Assembly (NCBI RefSeq): GCF_011303755.1
Contig: NZ_CP049885.1
Location: forward strand, 336,001 to 400,000
Length of the DNA: 64,000 nt
Reading direction: 5' to 3'
Source of the DNA: Acidovorax sp. HDW3
GTDB taxonomy: Bacteria > Pseudomonadota > Gammaproteobacteria > Burkholderiales > Burkholderiaceae_C
A program made the position numbers and the translations under genes. Below, one piece after another: positions 7,513 to 15,207 of this stretch. The notes beneath the pieces were generated by a model. That model saw only the letters and a list, made by a program, of their open reading frames with translations, did no database searches and was not told where the DNA came from. Every line of letters starts with the position of its first letter. Within the stretch, counting starts at the first letter, position 1.

Positions 7513-8847
7513 TTAGTTGGCGCTGGCTTGCTCGATGGTTTCGGCGGCGGCCATCTGGCTGCTCATCATGCCGGCCACGCGGGCGAACGCCTGGCGCTGG
7601 CCTGCCGGGATGGGGGCGGCCGATTCGCTTTGCTGGGCGATGGTCATGGGGTCTTTTTGCTGGCCGTTGACGCGAAATTCAAAGTGCAGGTGTGGCCCGG
7701 TGGCCCAGCCGGTGGCGCCGACGGCGCCAATGAGCTCGCCCTGGCCCACGCTGGCGCCTTTTTTCACGTCGATGCGGCTCAGGTGCGCGTACACCGTCTC
7801 GTGGCCGTTGCGGTGCTTGATGAAGACGACGTTGCCAAAGCCGTTTTGCACGCCGGCGAATTCGACCACGCCATCGCCCACGGTGCGCACCGGCGTGCCG
7901 TGCGGGGCGGCCAGGTCGGTGCCGTTGTGCGCGCGCCAGGTGTTCAAGATGGGGTGAAAGCGCATCTTGAAGCCGCTGGAGACGCGGGTGTAGGCCACGG
8001 GCGAGGTCAGGTAGGCGCGCTGCAGGCTCTCGCCGTTGGCCTGGTAGTAGCTGCCCTTGCGCGCGCCCGGCGCCTGGAACCAGATGGCCTGGTGCGTTTT
8101 GCCGTTGTTGTGGAATTCGGCGCTGAGCAGGCGGCCGCTGCGCAGCGGCTCGCCGTCGGCTTCCAGGGTTTCATAGACGACGGCAAAGCGGTCGCCCTTG
8201 CGCAGCGAGCGGCGAAAGTCGATGCTGCCGGAGAACACGTCGGCCACCTGGTTGGCGACGGCGTCGGGAATGCGCGCGTCGTCGGTGGCGGCAAACAAGT
8301 TGCTGTGGATGACGCTGCCAGCCAGGCGGGTGTTGACCTGCAGCTGCCCCGTTTCGATGCGTGTGACCCAGGCGCCGGCGCTGTTGCGCTCGACAACCAG
8401 GCGCTTGAAGCTGCCGCTGTCGTCGGGTGCCCAGCGTGCGGTCAGGCGCACCAGGCGGTGGTCGTCGCTGGCCTCGGCCGTTACCAGGCGGTTGCTGCGC
8501 CCGAGCAGCTGCTGCTGCACCAGGTTGTCCTTGCGCAAGAAGGCGGCGGCCATCGGGTCGGCCACGCCCAGGCGCTGCAGCAGCGACTCGGCGGTGTCGC
8601 TGCTGCGCACCTGGTCGGAGCGGTAGAGCGAGAACGCCGGCATGGTGTCGGCCAGGGCGGCCAGGGTCTGGCCCTCGGCCAGGGACTGCACCGGCAGGCT
8701 GACGGTGGTGACGGGGAGCTCAGCCGGGTCGGGGCCGAGCGACGCCACGGCGTAGGCGCCGCCGCCGCCGGTGAGCAGCAAGGTGGCGATGGCGGCGGTG
8801 ATGCGGCGCGGGTGTTGGCGTGCCAGGCGGGCCAAAGAGGCAAGCAT
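7513..8847 (-). CDS. M23 family metallopeptidase (murein endopeptidase type)
   Basis: About 444 residues. A short cytoplasmic N-terminus and one signal-anchor helix (AAIATLLLTGGGGAYAVASL) are followed by an OapA/LysM-like region and a C-terminal LytM (M23) domain. The zinc-site pattern is HNGTDLAAPHGTPV (HxxxD), YAHL and GPHLHFEFRVNG (HxH). Such proteins cut peptide cross-links of peptidoglycan in the periplasm (E. coli MepM type). The ATG at 8847 is preferred over the longer frame to 9060, which would add low-complexity sequence and overlap the tyrS region; a non-ATG start slightly upstream is possible. It shares a 227-bp divergent intergenic region with tyrS and is followed by anmK. Confidence 0.88.
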   Translation of the reverse strand: MLASLARLARQHPRRITAAIATLLLTGGGGAYAVASLGPDPAELPVTTVSLPVQSLAEGQTLAALADTMPAFSLYRSDQVRSSDTAESLLQRLGVADPMAAAFLRKDNLVQQQLLGRSNRLVTAEASDDHRLVRLTARWAPDDSGSFKRLVVERNSAGAWVTRIETGQLQVNTRLAGSVIHSNLFAATDDARIPDAVANQVADVFSGSIDFRRSLRKGDRFAVVYETLEADGEPLRSGRLLSAEFHNNGKTHQAIWFQAPGARKGSYYQANGESLQRAYLTSPVAYTRVSSGFKMRFHPILNTWRAHNGTDLAAPHGTPVRTVGDGVVEFAGVQNGFGNVVFIKHRNGHETVYAHLSRIDVKKGASVGQGELIGAVGATGWATGPHLHFEFRVNGQQKDPMTIAQQSESAAPIPAGQRQAFARVAGMMSSQMAAAETIEQASAN

Positions 8848-9074
8848 GGCGTGGCAGGCGGTGGTCAAACCGTTGTTCAAGAGTCGATCCTCTGGGTGAA
8901 GTGCGTCCGCGAGAGGCGAAACCCCAGCTCGGGTCGGGGAGCCTGGACGCACTGAACAAACCGGAAAAAGCACCTTCGATGCAGTCGAAGGGGGCGGCTT
9001 TATTAGAATCCGCCTTTTGCAAATGAGGCCGAAGTATAGCGGTGAGCGCTCCCCCGGCATCCTCGAAAACCCTT
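8848..9074. other. Structured divergent intergenic region between the M23 peptidase gene and tyrS
   Basis: 227 bases contain two strong inverted repeats. The first is AGTGCGTCC/GGACGCACT (8899-8907 and 8944-8952), enclosing a nested CCCC/GGGG hairpin. The second is CCTTCGA/TCGAAGG (8972-8978 and 8984-8990). Both could fold in the leader of either divergent transcript. No known riboswitch is recognisable. Confidence 0.5.
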
Positions 9075-10307
9075 ATGAATCAATCTGCTACCACGTCCCC
9101 CGCGCCCAGCGCCGCAGTGCGCCAGGCCATGGAAATCAGCCTGCGCGGCGTCGATGAATTGCTGCCCCAGGATGAGTGGTTGAAAAAGCTCCAGCGTGCC
9201 GAGGCCAGCGGCCAGCCGCTGCGCATCAAGCTCGGGCTCGATCCCACGGCGCCCGACATCCACCTGGGCCACACCGTGGTGCTCAACAAAATGCGCCAGC
9301 TGCAGGATTTGGGCCATCAGGTGATTTTCTTGATTGGCGACTTCACCACGCTGATTGGCGACCCGTCCGGGCGCAACAGCACGCGCCCGCCGCTGACGGC
9401 CGAGCAGATCCAGGCCAACGCCGAGACCTACTACACCCAGGCGGCCAAGGTGCTCGACCCCGCCAAAACCGAGGTGCGCTACAACAGCGAGTGGTGCGAC
9501 GCGCTGGGCGCGCGCGGCATGATCGAGCTGGCGGCCAAGTACACCGTGGCGCGCATGATGGAGAGGAACGACTTCCACCAGCGCTTCACCGACGGTAGCT
9601 CCATCAGCCTGCATGAATTCCTGTACCCGCTCTTGCAGGGCTACGACTCGGTGGCGCTCAAGGCCGACCTGGAGCTGGGCGGCACGGACCAGAAGTTCAA
9701 CCTCATGATGGGCCGCCACCTGCAGCAGGAATGGGGTCAGGAGCCGCAGTGCGTGCTCACCATGCCGCTGCTCGTCGGCCTGGACGGGGTGCACAAGATG
9801 TCCAAGTCCAAGAACAACTACATCGGCATCACAGAAGACGCCAACACCATGTTTGCCAAGGTGCTGTCGATCTCCGACGACCTGATGTGGGACTGGTACA
9901 CGCTGCTGTCCTTCCAGAGCCTGGAGCAGATTGCGCAGCTCAAGGCCGAGGTCGCCGCCGGGCGCAACCCCAAGGACGCCAAGGTGGCGCTGGCCAAGGA
10001 GATCACCACGCGCTTTCACAGCGCGGCGCTGGCCGATGCGGCGGAGCAGGACTTCACCAACCGCAGCAAGGGCGGCATTCCCGACGATATTCCCGCCGTG
10101 CAGCTCGCGGGCGCGCCGCTGGGCATTGCTGCGCTGCTCAAGCAGGCCAACCTGGCGCCCTCGACCAGCGAGGCTGGGCGCTTGGTCGATGGCGGCGGCG
10201 TGCGCGTCGATGGCGGCGTGGTCAGTGACAAGGGCTTGAAGCTGGCCGCTGGCACCTACGTGGTGCAGGTGGGCAAGCGCAAGTTCGCACGCGTGACCCT
10301 GGCCTGA
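9075..10307 (+). CDS. tyrS: Tyrosine--tRNA ligase
   Basis: Class I aminoacyl-tRNA synthetase charging tRNA-Tyr. With the ATG at 9075 the protein has 410 residues. It shows [12 protein letters not shown] (HIGH motif, about residues 56-66), [34 protein letters not shown], the KMSKS motif at about residue 242 and a C-terminal S4-like RNA-binding domain ([13 protein letters not shown]). The GTG at 9042 would give 11 extra residues; neither start has a clear Shine-Dalgarno sequence, and the ATG is closer to the conserved N-terminus. Long leader hairpins lie upstream. Confidence 0.96.
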   Translation: MNQSATTSPAPSAAVRQAMEISLRGVDELLPQDEWLKKLQRAEASGQPLRIKLGLDPTAPDIHLGHTVVLNKMRQLQDLGHQVIFLIGDFTTLIGDPSGRNSTRPPLTAEQIQANAETYYTQAAKVLDPAKTEVRYNSEWCDALGARGMIELAAKYTVARMMERNDFHQRFTDGSSISLHEFLYPLLQGYDSVALKADLELGGTDQKFNLMMGRHLQQEWGQEPQCVLTMPLLVGLDGVHKMSKSKNNYIGITEDANTMFAKVLSISDDLMWDWYTLLSFQSLEQIAQLKAEVAAGRNPKDAKVALAKEITTRFHSAALADAAEQDFTNRSKGGIPDDIPAVQLAGAPLGIAALLKQANLAPSTSEAGRLVDGGGVRVDGGVVSDKGLKLAAGTYVVQVGKRKFARVTLA

Positions 10308-10322
10308 GCGGCCGGGACGGGC

Positions 10323-10754
10323 TCAGGCGGCCAGCGCCTCTTGTGGTTCGAGCCCGAGGGCGGCGCGGAAAAACGGCAGGTAGGCGCGATCGACCTTGCA
10401 GATGTGGTCGATCAGCCAGTCCTTGAGAAAGTCCAGGGCTTCGAGCGAGACTTCCGCGCCGTCCTCAAAGCGCAGCAGCAAATCCATGGCCTTGGCCGTG
10501 AAGCGGTCGTGCTGCGCCTGGTGCGCCGGCGTTTCCGGGTAGCCGTGCCGCTGGAACAGCACTTCCTCGACGATGAAATGGTTGTGCGTGTAGTCCACCA
10601 GGCCTTCGAGCACCTCGCCAATCACGCTGCGCTGGGGCGCGGGGCGGCCCAGCTCCTCGTGCAGGGCGTTGGTCAGGCGCACCAATTCCTTGTGTTGGTC
10701 GTCGATTTCCGTAATGCCCAGCTCCAAGGTGCTGGTCCATGGCATGAATGTCAT
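10323..10754 (-). CDS. Bacteriohemerythrin
   Basis: 143-residue hemerythrin-fold protein binding a di-iron centre that carries O2. Ligand residues appear in the usual order: DDQHKEL, YTHNHFIVEEVLF, HQAQHDRF and DHICKVD. The start at 10754 has GGAGG 10-14 bases upstream; a longer frame to 10787 has no such signal. It stands alone, convergent with tyrS (15 bases apart), and is probably a cytoplasmic oxygen store or sensor. Confidence 0.92.
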   Translation of the reverse strand: MTFMPWTSTLELGITEIDDQHKELVRLTNALHEELGRPAPQRSVIGEVLEGLVDYTHNHFIVEEVLFQRHGYPETPAHQAQHDRFTAKAMDLLLRFEDGAEVSLEALDFLKDWLIDHICKVDRAYLPFFRAALGLEPQEALAA

Positions 10755-10867
10755 TGTTTGTGTCCTCCGGTGATGGCAATGCACCATGCTCGCTTAAAGG
10801 CCCATTTTTTATTGTGGTTATTACCCGGGTGTGTCAGTTCTTCTGAACATCGCTGCGCTAGATCAAG

Positions 10868-10906
10868 AAAAAACGCCCGCTGCTGCCCGCTTCGGGGTGG
10901 CGGGCG
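10868..10906 (-). terminator. Leftward intrinsic terminator upstream of the hemerythrin gene
   Basis: On the minus strand a CGCCCGC/GCGGGCG stem (10900-10906 and 10874-10880) with a 19-base loop runs into six T's (10873-10868). It lies upstream of both divergent genes, so it would stop leftward transcription entering the hemerythrin promoter region rather than end a known gene. Confidence 0.55.
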
Positions 10907-10957
10907 CTGGCGGGATAATCAGCAGCTGTCACCACTGCTTACCGTTCAATCTTTTTT

Positions 10958-12451
10958 ATGAGCACCCCACCCCTGGACATCCTCGTCATGGCGGCCGGCA
11001 AAGGCACGCGCATGAAAAGCCGCCATCCCAAGGTCTTGCAGCGCCTGGCCGGGCGTGCCCTGCTGGGCCATGTGCTCGATGTGGCCGCGCAGCTGGCGCC
11101 GCGCCGCGTGGTCGCCATCACCGGCCACGGTGCTATAGAAGTAGAAGCTGCTTGCGCTGGCCTGGTAAGCCCTGGAGCCGGTTTTGATCAAAATTTTGAC
11201 CTGAAATTTGCACGCCAGGAACCGCAGCTGGGCACGGGCCACGCCGTGCAGCAGGCCATGCCGGCGCTGGCGGAGTTTGGCGGCGACGGCCTGGTGCTGG
11301 TGCTCTCGGGCGACGTGCCGCTGACGCAGGCCGACACCCTGCGCGCCCTGGTGGCGGCGGCGCAGGCCGTGCCGGGCGGGACTTTGGCGCTGCTGACCGT
11401 GCGCCTGCCCGACCCCGCGGGCTATGGCCGCATCCTGCGCGGTGCGAATGGCGCGGTGCAGGGCATCGTCGAGCACAAGGACGCCAGCGCCGCGCAGCGC
11501 GCCATCGACGAAATCTACAGCGGCATCATGGCCGTGCCGGCGCGCCTGCTCGCGCCCTGGCTGGCGCGGCTCACCTGCGACAACGCCCAGGGCGAGTACT
11601 ACCTGACCGACATCGTCGCCATGGCCGTGCACGACGGTCTGCCGGTGGTGGCGCACTGCATCACGGACGCGCAGCAGGTGGCGGGCGTGAACAGCCCGGC
11701 GCAGCTCGCCGAGCTCGAACGCGCGCACCAGCTGCGCCAGGCCGGCGCGCTGATGGAGCAGGGCGTGCGCCTGGCTGACCCGGCACGCTTTGAACTGCGC
11801 GCCGATGCCCGCAGCGGCCAGCGCGGCCAGTTGGTGTGTGGGCAGGACGTGGAAATCGACCTGGGCTGCATCTTTACCGGCAGCGTCGAGGTGGGCGCGG
11901 GCGCGCAGATTGGCGCCTACTGCTGCATTGCCAACGCCCGCATTGCCGAGGGTGCGGTGATCCACCCCTTCACCCACATCGACGGCGAGCAGGCTGGCGC
12001 CAGCGTCGGCCCCGGCGCGCTCGTCGGCCCGTTTGCGCGCCTGCGCCCGGGCGCGCAGCTCGGGCGCGAGGTGCACATCGGCAACTTCGTCGAAGTGAAA
12101 AACTCCACCCTGGCCGACGGCGCCAAGGCCAACCACCTGGCCTACCTGGGGGATGCCAGCGTGGGCGAGCGCGTGAACTACGGCGCCGGCAGCATCACCG
12201 CCAACTACGACGGCGCGAACAAGCACCGCACCGTGATCGAGGCCGACGCCCACATTGGCAGCAACTGCGTGCTGGTGGCGCCCGTCACCATCGGCGCGGG
12301 CGGTACCGTGGGCGGCGGCTCGACCATCACCAAGGACACCCCGGCGGGCGTGCTCACCGTCGCCCGGGGCAAGCAAACCAGCCTGAGCGCCAGCCAATGG
12401 CAACGCCCGCGCAAGACCCCCAAGACGCTCGAGACGCCGGCGCAGAGCTGA
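10958..12451 (+). CDS. glmU: Bifunctional UDP-N-acetylglucosamine pyrophosphorylase / glucosamine-1-P acetyltransferase
   Basis: Makes UDP-GlcNAc for peptidoglycan and lipid A. The N-terminal uridyltransferase has LVMAAGKGTRMKS, QLGTGHAVQQAMPAL, LSGDVPLT and GEYYLTDI. The C-terminal left-handed beta helix has VKNSTLADGAKANHLAYLGD and the NYGAGSITANYDGANKHRT active-site block. The protein has 497 residues against 456 in E. coli. About 11 of the extra residues lie between GHG and QLGTGHA, exactly where a copy of the dispersed palindromic repeat (11131-11187) encodes EVEAACAGLVSPGAGFD. The 3' end overlaps the histidine kinase gene by 55 bases. Confidence 0.96.
   Translation: MSTPPLDILVMAAGKGTRMKSRHPKVLQRLAGRALLGHVLDVAAQLAPRRVVAITGHGAIEVEAACAGLVSPGAGFDQNFDLKFARQEPQLGTGHAVQQAMPALAEFGGDGLVLVLSGDVPLTQADTLRALVAAAQAVPGGTLALLTVRLPDPAGYGRILRGANGAVQGIVEHKDASAAQRAIDEIYSGIMAVPARLLAPWLARLTCDNAQGEYYLTDIVAMAVHDGLPVVAHCITDAQQVAGVNSPAQLAELERAHQLRQAGALMEQGVRLADPARFELRADARSGQRGQLVCGQDVEIDLGCIFTGSVEVGAGAQIGAYCCIANARIAEGAVIHPFTHIDGEQAGASVGPGALVGPFARLRPGAQLGREVHIGNFVEVKNSTLADGAKANHLAYLGDASVGERVNYGAGSITANYDGANKHRTVIEADAHIGSNCVLVAPVTIGAGGTVGGGSTITKDTPAGVLTVARGKQTSLSASQWQRPRKTPKTLETPAQS
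11131..11187 (+). repeat. Dispersed palindromic repeat, copy 2 (inside glmU)
   Basis: Contains TGCTATAGAAGTAGAAGCTG, CTTGCGCTGGCCTGGTAAGC and CCTGGAGCCGGTTTTGA, matching the consensus arms with its central loop. It is read in sense by glmU as AIEVEAACAGLVSPGAGF. The insertion lengthens the uridyltransferase domain compared with E. coli. Confidence 0.75.
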
Positions 12452-13182
12452 GCGCGCTGCGCGCCGAGCTGGCGGCCTTGCGCCAGGCGCACGCCGGGCT
12501 GCTGCACGCCGTCTCGCACGACCTGCGCGCGCCGCTGCGCCACATCAGCTCGTTTGCGCCGCTGCTGCGCGAGGCCGTGCAGGCGCTGCAGGCGGGCGAC
12601 CTGGCTGCCGGCGCCGAAACCGAAGAATTTTTGCAGCCCATGGAGCAGGGCGCGCGCCGCCTGGCGCGCATGATCGACGCCCTGCTGCTGCTCTCGCGCA
12701 CGGCCAGCGGGCCGCTGCAGCCCGCGCCCATCGACCTGGTGGCGCAGGCGCAGGCGCTGGCGGCGCAGCTGGCCGCGCCCGGCGCCCTGGTGCAGTGGCA
12801 GTGGCCCGCCGCGCCGGTGCTGCTGCAGGCCGATGCGGCGCAGCTGCGCCAGCTGCTGCAGGCGCTGCTGGAGAACGCGCTCAAGTTCAGCCAGGGCCGG
12901 GCGCCGGCGCAGATTGCGCTGCGGGCCGAACCTTTGGCCGGCGGCGGCTGGCGCTGGAGCGTGCAGGACAACGGCGCCGGCTTTGACCTGGCGCGCGCCC
13001 AGGGCCTGTTCGGCCTGTTCCAGCGCCTGCACCGCGAGAGCGAGTTCGAGGGCCTGGGCGTCGGCCTGGCGCTGGCGCAGGCGATTGCCCAGCGCCACGG
13101 CGCGCGCATCACGGCCCAGGCGCAACCTGGCGCTGGCTGCACCATCCACCTTGATTGGCCCGCGCACGTTTCGCACGTTTAG
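12397..13182 (+). CDS. Cytoplasmic sensor histidine kinase core
   Basis: 261-residue protein with a dimerisation/phosphoacceptor helix (LLHAVSHDLRAPLRHI, H41) and an ATPase domain with N-box (LLENALKFSQ), G1 (DNGAGFDL), F-box-like LFGLFQRLH and G2 (GLGVGLALAQ). There is no transmembrane segment and no PAS/GAF sensor; only a coiled-coil-like N-terminus (ELSALRAELAALRQAH) precedes the H-box. The ATG at 12397 lies 55 bases inside glmU in another frame, suggesting translational coupling. No response regulator is nearby, so the partner is unknown. The E-F-E-G-L-G-V-G-L form resembles phytochrome-type kinase cores. Confidence 0.85.
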   Translation: MATPAQDPQDARDAGAELSALRAELAALRQAHAGLLHAVSHDLRAPLRHISSFAPLLREAVQALQAGDLAAGAETEEFLQPMEQGARRLARMIDALLLLSRTASGPLQPAPIDLVAQAQALAAQLAAPGALVQWQWPAAPVLLQADAAQLRQLLQALLENALKFSQGRAPAQIALRAEPLAGGGWRWSVQDNGAGFDLARAQGLFGLFQRLHRESEFEGLGVGLALAQAIAQRHGARITAQAQPGAGCTIHLDWPAHVSHV

Positions 13183-13194
13183 AAGTGACCCCCT

Positions 13195-13893
13195 ATGCAT
13201 ACCAGCGCCCTGGTTCTTTTCTCTGGCGGGCAGGATTCAACCACCTGCCTGGCCCACGCCCTGGCGCGCTACGAGCGCGTCGAAACCCTGGGTTTTGACT
13301 ACGGCCAGCGCCACCACGTAGAGCTCGATGCGCGGCGCACGGTGCTCGCGCGCCTGCGGCGTGAATTCCCGCACTGGGCGCCGCGCCTGGGCGAAGACCA
13401 TGTGCTGGGCCTGGAGGTGCTGCGCCAGATTGGCGGCTCCAGCCTGACCGAGGAGCGCGCCATCGCCCTGCGCGCCGATGGCCTGCCCGACACCTTCGTG
13501 CCCGGGCGTAACCTGCTGTTTTTGACTGTGGCGGGGGCGCTGGCCTACCGGCGCAGCCTGCAGGTGCTGGTCACCGGCGTGTGCGAGACGGATTTTTCCG
13601 GCTACCCCGACTGCCGCGACGACACCATGAAGGCCATGCAGCTGGCGCTGAACCTGGGGCTGAACCAGCGCCTGCGCATCGAGATGCCGCTGATGTGGAT
13701 AGACAAGGCCGCCACCTGGCGCCTGGCCGAGCAGCTGGGCGGCCAGGCGCTGGTCGATCTCATCGTGCAAGACACCCACACCTGCTACCTGGGCGAGCGC
13801 GGCGCGCTGCAGCCCTGGGGCCACGGCTGCGGTACCTGCCCGGCCTGCGCACTGCGCGCACGCGGCTGGGCGGCTTACCGCGAGAGCCGGTAG
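13195..13893 (+). CDS. queC: 7-cyano-7-deazaguanine synthase
   Basis: ATP-dependent enzyme converting 7-carboxy-7-deazaguanine to preQ0 for queuosine tRNA modification. The 232-residue product has the PP-loop [13 protein letters not shown] (residues 8-20), [11 protein letters not shown] and FVPGRNL. The zinc cysteines are in CYLGERG and [12 protein letters not shown]. Other queuosine genes are not in the window. Its 3' end overlaps the convergent GST gene by 19 bases. Confidence 0.97.
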   Translation: MHTSALVLFSGGQDSTTCLAHALARYERVETLGFDYGQRHHVELDARRTVLARLRREFPHWAPRLGEDHVLGLEVLRQIGGSSLTEERAIALRADGLPDTFVPGRNLLFLTVAGALAYRRSLQVLVTGVCETDFSGYPDCRDDTMKAMQLALNLGLNQRLRIEMPLMWIDKAATWRLAEQLGGQALVDLIVQDTHTCYLGERGALQPWGHGCGTCPACALRARGWAAYRESR

Positions 13894-14558
13894 GGTTCCT
13901 CGAAGGGGCGAAAGTCCTGCTCCGCCAGCGCGCCCTCGATCCAGGCGCGCACGCCCGGCAGCGCCTGCACGCGCTGCACGTAGGCGGCAATGGGCGCCGG
14001 CAGCGGCAGGGCGAAAGTGGTCAGGCGCATACACACCGGGGCGTAGAAGGCGTCGGCAATGCTGAAATTGCCAAACAGCATGGGGCCGCCAAACTCCTGC
14101 AGCAGCGCGTCCCACATCTGCACCAGGCGCGCCACGTCGGCGCGCACGCCGGCGTTGTCGCGCCAGATCAGCGCCCCTACCTCGGGCAAATGCGCCTCGA
14201 TGTTCATGCCGCAGGCGCTGCGCAGGGGCACAAAGCCGCTGTGCATCTCAGCGACCACGCTGCGCGCGCGCGCCCGGGCGCTGCGTTCTTGCGGCCACAA
14301 ATGCTTGTCGGGATAAGACTCGGCCAGGTACTCGGCAATCGCCAGGCTGTCCCAGATGTGCAGCGCGCCATCGACCAGCAGCGGCACCTTGCCCGTGGGC
14401 GAGAGGCTGGCGAGCTGGGCCTTGAACTGTGAGTCGGGGGCAAAGCTGTCGAAGCGCAGCGGTTTTTCCTCGAACGCGATGCCCGCCTGGCGCAGCAGCA
14501 CCCAGGGGCGCATGGACCAGGAGGAGTAGTTCTTGTTGCCGATGTACAGCTGCAGCAT
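13875..14558 (-). CDS. Glutathione S-transferase family protein
   Basis: 227-residue GST. The thioredoxin-like N-domain has [18 protein letters not shown] with the catalytic-type serine/tyrosine cluster, SPTGKVPLL (cis-proline) and [14 protein letters not shown] (glutathione gamma-glutamyl site). An all-helical C-domain follows, with [14 protein letters not shown]. The ATG at 14558 is chosen because AAAGGA sits 8-9 bases upstream; the ATG at 14567 falls inside that signal. The substrate cannot be told. The 3' end overlaps queC and the gene ends without a terminator. Confidence 0.88.
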   Translation of the reverse strand: MLQLYIGNKNYSSWSMRPWVLLRQAGIAFEEKPLRFDSFAPDSQFKAQLASLSPTGKVPLLVDGALHIWDSLAIAEYLAESYPDKHLWPQERSARARARSVVAEMHSGFVPLRSACGMNIEAHLPEVGALIWRDNAGVRADVARLVQMWDALLQEFGGPMLFGNFSIADAFYAPVCMRLTTFALPLPAPIAAYVQRVQALPGVRAWIEGALAEQDFRPFEEPYRLSR

Positions 14559-14578
14559 GGGTTTCATCCTTTGTTTCT

Positions 14579-14624
14579 GGCTCTAAGGCTTGCTGGGCAA
14601 GCGTGAGTAGCTATCATTTTTATA
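14579..14624 (-). repeat. Dispersed palindromic repeat, copy 3 (end of the cyclo-ligase gene)
   Basis: On the plus strand: TGGCTCTAAGGCTTGCTGGG, CAAGCGTGAGTAGCTATC and ATTTTTATAC, i.e. the consensus in minus orientation. It contains the stop codon of the 5-formyl-THF cyclo-ligase gene (14620-14622) and fills the gap up to the GST start. Confidence 0.75.
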
Positions 14625-15192
14625 CTGGCCAGATGGCGCCGTTGTCGTTCAGGATGGCGTCCAGTGGCAGGTCGTGGGCCTCGGGCTCGAAGTCGTCGAT
14701 ATAGCCCACGGTGTAGCCCAGGCCGACGGTTGCCGGGCGTGGCTGCAGGGCAGCGAGGGTGCGGTCGTAAAAGCCGCCGCCGTAGCCCAGGCGGTAGCCC
14801 CCCGGGCCGTAGCCGACGCAGGGCACGAACAGCAGCGTGGGGCTGAGCAGCTCGGTGTTCTTGGGCTTGGGGATGCCGTAGGCGTCCTCCTCCATCTCGC
14901 AGCCGGGGTACCAGGCGTGAAAGGTCAGCGTCTTGTGCTGCTTGTCGATCACCGGCAGGCCGATGCGCCGGCGCTCGGGGGCATCGAGCAGCTCGCCGTC
15001 TTCCTTCCAGCGGTGCAAGGCGGGCAGGGGGTCGAACTCGCCCTTGATCGACCAGTAGGCGCCGATGACCGTGTCGGTGCGCCCGAGCAGCCACAGGCGC
15101 AGCACGCGCTGCAGGGCTTCGGCGGCGAGCTGGCGATCGGGCAGGGCCAGGCGTTGCGATATCAGTTGGCGGCGCAGGGCGGCTTTGTCCAT
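14620..15192 (-). CDS. 5-formyltetrahydrofolate cyclo-ligase
   Basis: Converts 5-formyl-THF to 5,10-methenyl-THF with ATP. The 190-residue protein carries the family core VPCVGYGPGGYRLGYGGGFYD, preceded by LPVIDKQHKTLTFHAWYPG and an N-terminal basic KAALRRQL helix. The start at 15192 is only 15 bases from the divergent slt start, so both promoters must lie inside the neighbouring coding sequences. The stop codon lies within a dispersed repeat. Note that metF, folB and this gene give three folate steps in the window. Confidence 0.93.
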   Translation of the reverse strand: MDKAALRRQLISQRLALPDRQLAAEALQRVLRLWLLGRTDTVIGAYWSIKGEFDPLPALHRWKEDGELLDAPERRRIGLPVIDKQHKTLTFHAWYPGCEMEEDAYGIPKPKNTELLSPTLLFVPCVGYGPGGYRLGYGGGFYDRTLAALQPRPATVGLGYTVGYIDDFEPEAHDLPLDAILNDNGAIWPV

Positions 15193-15207
15193 CACATAAT
15201 TCCCGGT

